DNA from: a virus
Virus record (IMG/VR): IMGVR_UViG_3300020472_000159
Location: 1-24,516 of that record
Length of the DNA: 24,516 nucleotides
Reading direction: 5' to 3' (one strand)
The notes under the pieces were generated by a model, which saw only the letters and a list, made by a program, of their open reading frames with translations, was not told the origin of the DNA and ran no database searches. This document shows positions 21,875 to 24,516 of the stretch, in pieces. The position numbers and the translations under genes are program-made. Positions within the stretch are counted from its first letter, which is position 1. Each line of letters opens with the position of its first letter.

Positions 21875-22067
21875 TGTATCCCCGTAATCTAGCAATGCCG
21901 TCGATAACTGTTTGACCTCCGATGTAGATTGCTGAAATGACCACCCAATCTTCGCTAGTCACATGACCTGCAAGAGTTAGTCCTGTTGCGGTTAACCAAA
22001 CCATGAGCTTACGAGAGGTAAGTTTTGCTAGCCATGTATCCATAAATGCTTGTGCTTTAGCCATCAT
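21867..22067 (-). CDS. Holin-like small membrane protein
   Basis: A 66-residue protein (MMAKAQAFMDTWLAKLTSRK). It has two hydrophobic stretches, LMVWLTATGLTLAGHV (about 21-36) and WVVISAIYIGGQTVIDGI (about 41-58), joined by a short turn (TSED). The charged tail reads ARLRGYND. The sequence SRKLMVWLTATGLTLAG...VYLGGQ-like resembles small phage holins. GGAG stands 6 nt from the ATG at 22067. It opens the overlapping run of membrane genes down to 21079. No endolysin is visible in the window, so the lysis role rests on size, topology and neighbours. Confidence 0.7.
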   Translation of the reverse strand: MMAKAQAFMDTWLAKLTSRKLMVWLTATGLTLAGHVTSEDWVVISAIYIGGQTVIDGIARLRGYND

Positions 22068-22083
22068 TAATCACTCCATTATC

Positions 22084-22111
22084 GAGTCCGACCGGACTCC
22101 TCCCTTTCGGG
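22084..22111 (-). promoter_or_regulatory. Two adjacent hairpins ahead of the lysis-like cassette
   Basis: The minus strand reads CCCGAAAGGG (a GNRA-type loop) immediately followed by a GAGTCC-GGTC-GGACTC stem-loop. Both sit between the stop at 22112 and the ribosome site of the holin-like gene. No U-tract follows, so a plain terminator is unlikely. A translation control or RNA-processing element is possible. Confidence 0.45.
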
Positions 22112-22540
22112 TCAATCATCTTCTTCTATTTTGGATGTGCACATCTCTTCTGCCTCTGCGGCTGATAAGCTATCGGCGCGCTCAGATGCAGGCTTATCTT
22201 TTTGTGCGCATGCCCAACGCCGTTGTTTTTCCGAAGATACTTCGTCAAGCTCATCTTCTCCCTCGGCTGCTGTATCGATTTTTGGTACTGCTTCCATTAC
22301 CGCTTGAAGATCTTGTACCGCTATGTTTTTTACGAATGCGCGGCTTACTTTCTCTTCCAAGCCCAAGTCCATTAAAAAAGCCATTGCGCGCGCTTGTATT
22401 TCTGAATCCATAATGTCTGATGGATTCGTGGGAGGGAATCGCTCTAGGGCGCCCAGACCACCGGTCATACCGCCCATGTTCGAAACTTGCCCATCGCCCT
22501 CATTTAAATGCTTTCGCCAGTTTTCAAACAGTTTTTTCAT
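22112..22540 (-). CDS. Candidate internal head protein with MKKLFENW targeting module
   Basis: A 142-residue protein starting at ATG 22540. The first 14 residues, MKKLFENWRKHLNE, are identical to those of the gene at 23346 and end in LNE, the (L/I)-x-E type of prohead-protease site. A Gly/Met-rich linker (VSNMGGMTGGLGALERFPPT) follows, then a helical part (ARAMAFLMDLGLEEKVSRAF). The C-terminus (VSSEKQRRWACAQKD, LSAAEAEEMC) is a motif I know from other marine phage proteins. The open frame extends to 22597, but that would overlap the previous gene and loses the shared N-terminus. Delivery into the capsid is inferred. Confidence 0.75.
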   Translation of the reverse strand: MKKLFENWRKHLNEGDGQVSNMGGMTGGLGALERFPPTNPSDIMDSEIQARAMAFLMDLGLEEKVSRAFVKNIAVQDLQAVMEAVPKIDTAAEGEDELDEVSSEKQRRWACAQKDKPASERADSLSAAEAEEMCTSKIEEDD

Positions 22541-22575
22541 TTTCAGGAATCTTCCGCTTTGGTAATCTTCATCAT

Positions 22576-22884
22576 CTAATCGCACCCATAATCGCACCCA
22601 AAAGATATGCTATGCGCTTTTTTGAAATCACCTACCGAAGCGGCAATACTTTTTTTGGTGCAAGGTCCATCGTACCAAGCATCAAATAATTCTTTAATTT
22701 GGGCATTTCTAATTTCACTGGGGCGTACGCCTTGCTCAAGCAAAACTTCCCACAAAATTTCACCAACTAGTTCGGAGTCATCTTCCTTCAGCGCCGGCGC
22801 ATCTGGTGCTGGTGGGTTTTCTGTGATATCCTCGTGACTAGTCTTGCTCAGCCATGATTTGATTGTGTCTAATAATCTCTTCAT
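22576..22884 (-). CDS. Small unassigned protein between head-module genes
   Basis: A 102-residue protein (MKRLLDTIKSWLSKTSHEDI). It has a Pro-rich linker (ENPPAPDAPALKEDD), then a helical region (LVGEILWEVLLEQGVRPSEI, AQIKELFDAWYDGPCTKKSI), ending ISFGCDYGCD with two C-terminal cysteines. The N-terminal amphipathic helix has the size of the targeting peptides in its neighbours but lacks an (L/I)-x-E motif at its end. It starts 5 nt after the stop of the 22890 gene. Codon use and spacing fit the run. Function unknown. Confidence 0.7.
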   Translation of the reverse strand: MKRLLDTIKSWLSKTSHEDITENPPAPDAPALKEDDSELVGEILWEVLLEQGVRPSEIRNAQIKELFDAWYDGPCTKKSIAASVGDFKKAHSISFGCDYGCD

Positions 22885-22889
22885 GTTAA

Positions 22890-23300
22890 TTATCTCAACC
22901 TGCTAGCAATCATTTCAAGTTGCCCTTGTAAATTCAAGAGAGCGTTTCTCATTTGTTCGTCTGCATGACTAGCCAAGACAGCTACTTCTCCAGCCAAGTC
23001 AAGCAAAAGATCGCTGGACCCCCCTTGTTCGGCTATGGCAGTGTCGGGCTCGGATTCACCTTCTTCAAAGTACTTGCTTTTTTCTGGGGGATAGCCGGCA
23101 TCTTCGCGTGCACGACGCATGCGCTCTTCTTTCTCGCGGCGGTGTTTACGTGCTTCGTCCGTTTCAGGCTCGACATCTTGCCTGTTTGAGTATCGGGATT
23201 TCCAGTTTCCAGCCGAATCCCACGCTTCGTTAATAGTTTCTGTCTTCTCATTCATAAACCAACGAGGGTCAACTCTTTTTGTGTTTTTTCTTCTAGCCAT
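22890..23300 (-). CDS. Candidate internal head protein with RKNTxR targeting module (copy 1)
   Basis: A 136-residue protein. Residues 1-25 (MARRKNTKRVDPRWFMNEKT...) closely match the start of the gene at 23968 (MAIRKNTRRFDPRYFMDEKT...). They end in INE before Ala, a good prohead-protease site. The remainder differs completely between the two: here a charged helix (EARKHRREKEERMRRAREDA) and a C-terminal amphipathic helix (LLLDLAGEVAVLASHADEQM, ending MIASRLR). The DNA around the start belongs to a 115-nt direct repeat. A shared targeting head on different bodies is how T4 internal proteins are built, so packaging into the capsid is inferred. Confidence 0.75.
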   Translation of the reverse strand: MARRKNTKRVDPRWFMNEKTETINEAWDSAGNWKSRYSNRQDVEPETDEARKHRREKEERMRRAREDAGYPPEKSKYFEEGESEPDTAIAEQGGSSDLLLDLAGEVAVLASHADEQMRNALLNLQGQLEMIASRLR

Positions 23301-23343
23301 TATATTATTCCTTTTAAGTTGCTAATCCATTCATACTTAGTAT
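23229..23343 (-). repeat. 115-nt direct repeat, copy 1 (leader plus first codons)
   Basis: This copy aligns without gaps to 24274-24388 (offset 1045). The best 65 nt (23279-23343) differ at only three positions. It covers the first ~24 codons of the 22890-23300 gene, its ribosome site, and a relic of the 3' end of another gene (ILSMNGLAT then stop). That relic has no function here, because the preceding gene already stopped at 23346. Confidence 0.85.
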
Positions 23344-23345
23344 CA

Positions 23346-23948
23346 TTATAGCGATTTGGCAACCTCATACCAGTTACCTTTTTTGCCGATCTTTTTTGAA
23401 TCAAGAAGGCTCGGATCTTGTTCAATCCCGTCTGCTAATTTCATAAAAAGCTCTTTAAATTCTTCTACATTCTCGGGGGCAACTTCACCTAATGCTTTTT
23501 TGAAGCTGACTCTTCCGGAATACTTGTCCCATTCTTCACCAGCTGCACCTTTGCGCAAATAGTCAGACAAATTCGTACCGCGAAAACCTGTATTTCCTTG
23601 TGCGCGTGCATTAAACCATGCATTGATGTATGATGCAACGTTCCTGATATCACGCGGCAGGTTGTCTTGCGGCTCTGCGGGCGCATCAATATCAGCAACA
23701 GCACGACCGGGTTCGTAATGCCCTTGGGCTCCGCCTTCGTTTAAGTCTTGTTTGGCGCTTTCCATCTCATCCTTGTGGCGCTCAAGCCAACGCTCTGCTT
23801 CTTCATCGGAAAGATCAGTAGTTAAACTCTTTAGTGCTTCCTTAGCACTTAGTCCTGTTTTCTTCATCTTTTTAACGACATGTTGGGCTGAATGTGGTAC
23901 AGCTGCTTCGTTTAAATGCTTTCGCCAATTTTCAAATAGTTTCTTCAT
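23346..23948 (-). CDS. Candidate internal head protein with MKKLFENW targeting module (long form)
   Basis: A 200-residue protein from ATG 23948, beginning MKKLFENWRKHLNEAAVPHS. The first 14 residues equal those of the 22112 gene, with LNE before Ala as likely cleavage site. A small helical segment follows (KKTGLSAKEALKSLTTDLSD), then a second LNE (DLNEGGAQGHYEPG), which may be another cut. The C-terminal domain (about 95-200) is RDIRNVASYINAWFNARAQG...RVSFKKALGEVAPENVEEFK, a folded alpha region. The open frame runs further upstream to 24092 but overlaps the previous gene there. The shared N-terminus fixes the start. No known family; capsid delivery is inferred. Confidence 0.75.
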   Translation of the reverse strand: MKKLFENWRKHLNEAAVPHSAQHVVKKMKKTGLSAKEALKSLTTDLSDEEAERWLERHKDEMESAKQDLNEGGAQGHYEPGRAVADIDAPAEPQDNLPRDIRNVASYINAWFNARAQGNTGFRGTNLSDYLRKGAAGEEWDKYSGRVSFKKALGEVAPENVEEFKELFMKLADGIEQDPSLLDSKKIGKKGNWYEVAKSL

Positions 23949-23967
23949 ATTGTTAATCCATTCATGT

Positions 23968-24345
23968 TTAAATATCTTGATGCTTTCCGTGATGTGGTTT
24001 GCCAAGTTCTGCAAAGATCTGAGAAATCTCAATGAAAGCTTCTTTGCCGGGGCGACCCATATGCTCAAGACCGCTCTCAAGTGAACTCGCAATCTGATCT
24101 ATGCTGAAATATTTCAATGCGTTTTTCATATCTGCGGCAAGTTTTGTCTTATCAACCTCAACATCGTCGTTGTAGAAAGGATCATAAGGCTCTGACATAT
24201 CCGGGTACTTCTCTGGTTCGGGCTCTGGTTCGTAAACGCTTTGGCCCCCGGGGGCGTCGAAGTTAATTGCCTCTTTAATTGTTTCTGTCTTCTCGTCCAT
24301 AAAATAACGAGGATCAAATCTTCTTGTGTTTTTTCTTATAGCCAT
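23968..24345 (-). CDS. Candidate internal head protein with RKNTxR targeting module (copy 2)
   Basis: A 125-residue protein (MAIRKNTRRFDPRYFMDEKT, then ETIKEAINFD). Its N-terminal module matches the 22890 gene at protein and DNA level and ends in IKE before Ala. A Pro/Glu-rich linker follows (YEPEPEPEKYPDMSEPYDPF), then a helical C-terminal part (LAADMKNALKYFSIDQIASS). The region after the module bears no likeness to copy 1. AAAAGGA precedes the ATG. With the 23346 gene it forms a module pair (RKNT type followed by ENW type). The downstream genes 22890 and 22112 repeat this pair with the 102-residue gene inserted between them. Confidence 0.75.
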   Translation of the reverse strand: MAIRKNTRRFDPRYFMDEKTETIKEAINFDAPGGQSVYEPEPEPEKYPDMSEPYDPFYNDDVEVDKTKLAADMKNALKYFSIDQIASSLESGLEHMGRPGKEAFIEISQIFAELGKPHHGKHQDI

Positions 24346-24388
24346 TATATAATTCCTTTTATGTTGCTAATCCATTCATACTTAGTAT
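24274..24388 (-). repeat. 115-nt direct repeat, copy 2 (leader plus first codons)
   Basis: This is the partner of 23229-23343. Here the upstream portion is the genuine 3' end of the gene that enters the window from the right (LIAILSMNGLAT, stop at 24359). It is therefore the likely parent copy, and the other copy carries a displaced piece. Confidence 0.85.
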
Positions 24389-24516
24389 TGCAATCAGACC
24401 GGGCACATTCTTTCTGACATAAACGCCAGAGAAAAGTGTCTCGCATCGACCGCCGACATAAGCGATTGCCGACTCAATATTTTTACTGACTTTTGGATCA
24501 GCTACCATCTCCTCTG
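24359..24516 (-). CDS. C-terminal end of an unidentified protein (cut by window edge)
   Basis: The last 51 residues are visible: EEMVADPKVSKNIESAIAYV, GGRCETLFSGVYVRKNVPGL, IAILSMNGLAT. The segment mixes helix and strand with no motif I recognise. The stop is 13 nt before the ATG of the 23968-24345 gene, with that gene's ribosome site between, so they are probably in one operon. A copy of its last ten codons reappears at about 23315-23343. Function unknown. Confidence 0.65.
   Translation of the reverse strand, partial: EEMVADPKVSKNIESAIAYVGGRCETLFSGVYVRKNVPGLIAILSMNGLAT

Overview
The window is a late-gene block of a tailed dsDNA phage of the T4-like (contractile-tail, HK97-fold) type. All 34 genes I support lie on the minus strand and are packed tightly, often with start/stop overlaps. 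The recognisable core is T4-like: large terminase (gp17-like), portal (gp20-like), prohead protease (gp21-like), scaffold (gp22-like) and major capsid protein (gp23-like). The small neighbouring proteins, the many beta-rich fibre-like proteins and a phage-encoded ribosomal protein bS21 resemble what I recall from uncultured marine T4-like phages and pelagiphages. The host cannot be fixed from this window.

Reading in the direction of transcription (high to low coordinates): 24516-22112 holds the tail of a truncated gene and five small genes. Two of these share an N-terminal module with each other, and another two share a different one. All four modules end in an (L/I)-x-E motif, like T4 capsid-targeting peptides that the prohead protease cleaves. 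22067-21079 is a lysis-like membrane cassette: a holin-like protein, an inner-membrane spanin-like protein, and a signal-peptide coiled-coil protein with a C-terminal membrane segment. 21089-18894 holds a zinc-finger protein and three acidic or unassigned proteins. 18897-15317 encodes terminase and portal back to back, without the tail sheath and tube genes that separate them in T4. 15339-12052 holds prohead-core candidates, a membrane protein and the protease, followed by bS21 (12047-11799).

From 11759 to 4566 seven structural/fibre-like genes sit between protease and scaffold, where T4 has none. They include an Asp-box beta-propeller protein and several proteins with a common C-terminal beta domain ending near a 'DGTNW' motif. 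Scaffold and capsid genes follow (4474-1418), then an eighth fibre-like gene (1249-776), a small Lys/Ala-rich protein and a truncated SAM methyltransferase at the left edge.

Three good rho-independent terminators (about 1350, 735 and 8105) and five intergenic copies of a WCTATTTAY box divide the structural region into separate transcription units. The box is a candidate late-promoter element. The genes together describe head assembly (scaffold, portal, core, protease and capsid), DNA packaging (terminase), virion decoration or fibres, lysis, and a possible ribosome-directed function. No tRNA, CRISPR or insertion sequence was seen, and there is no gene-free stretch longer than 300 bases.
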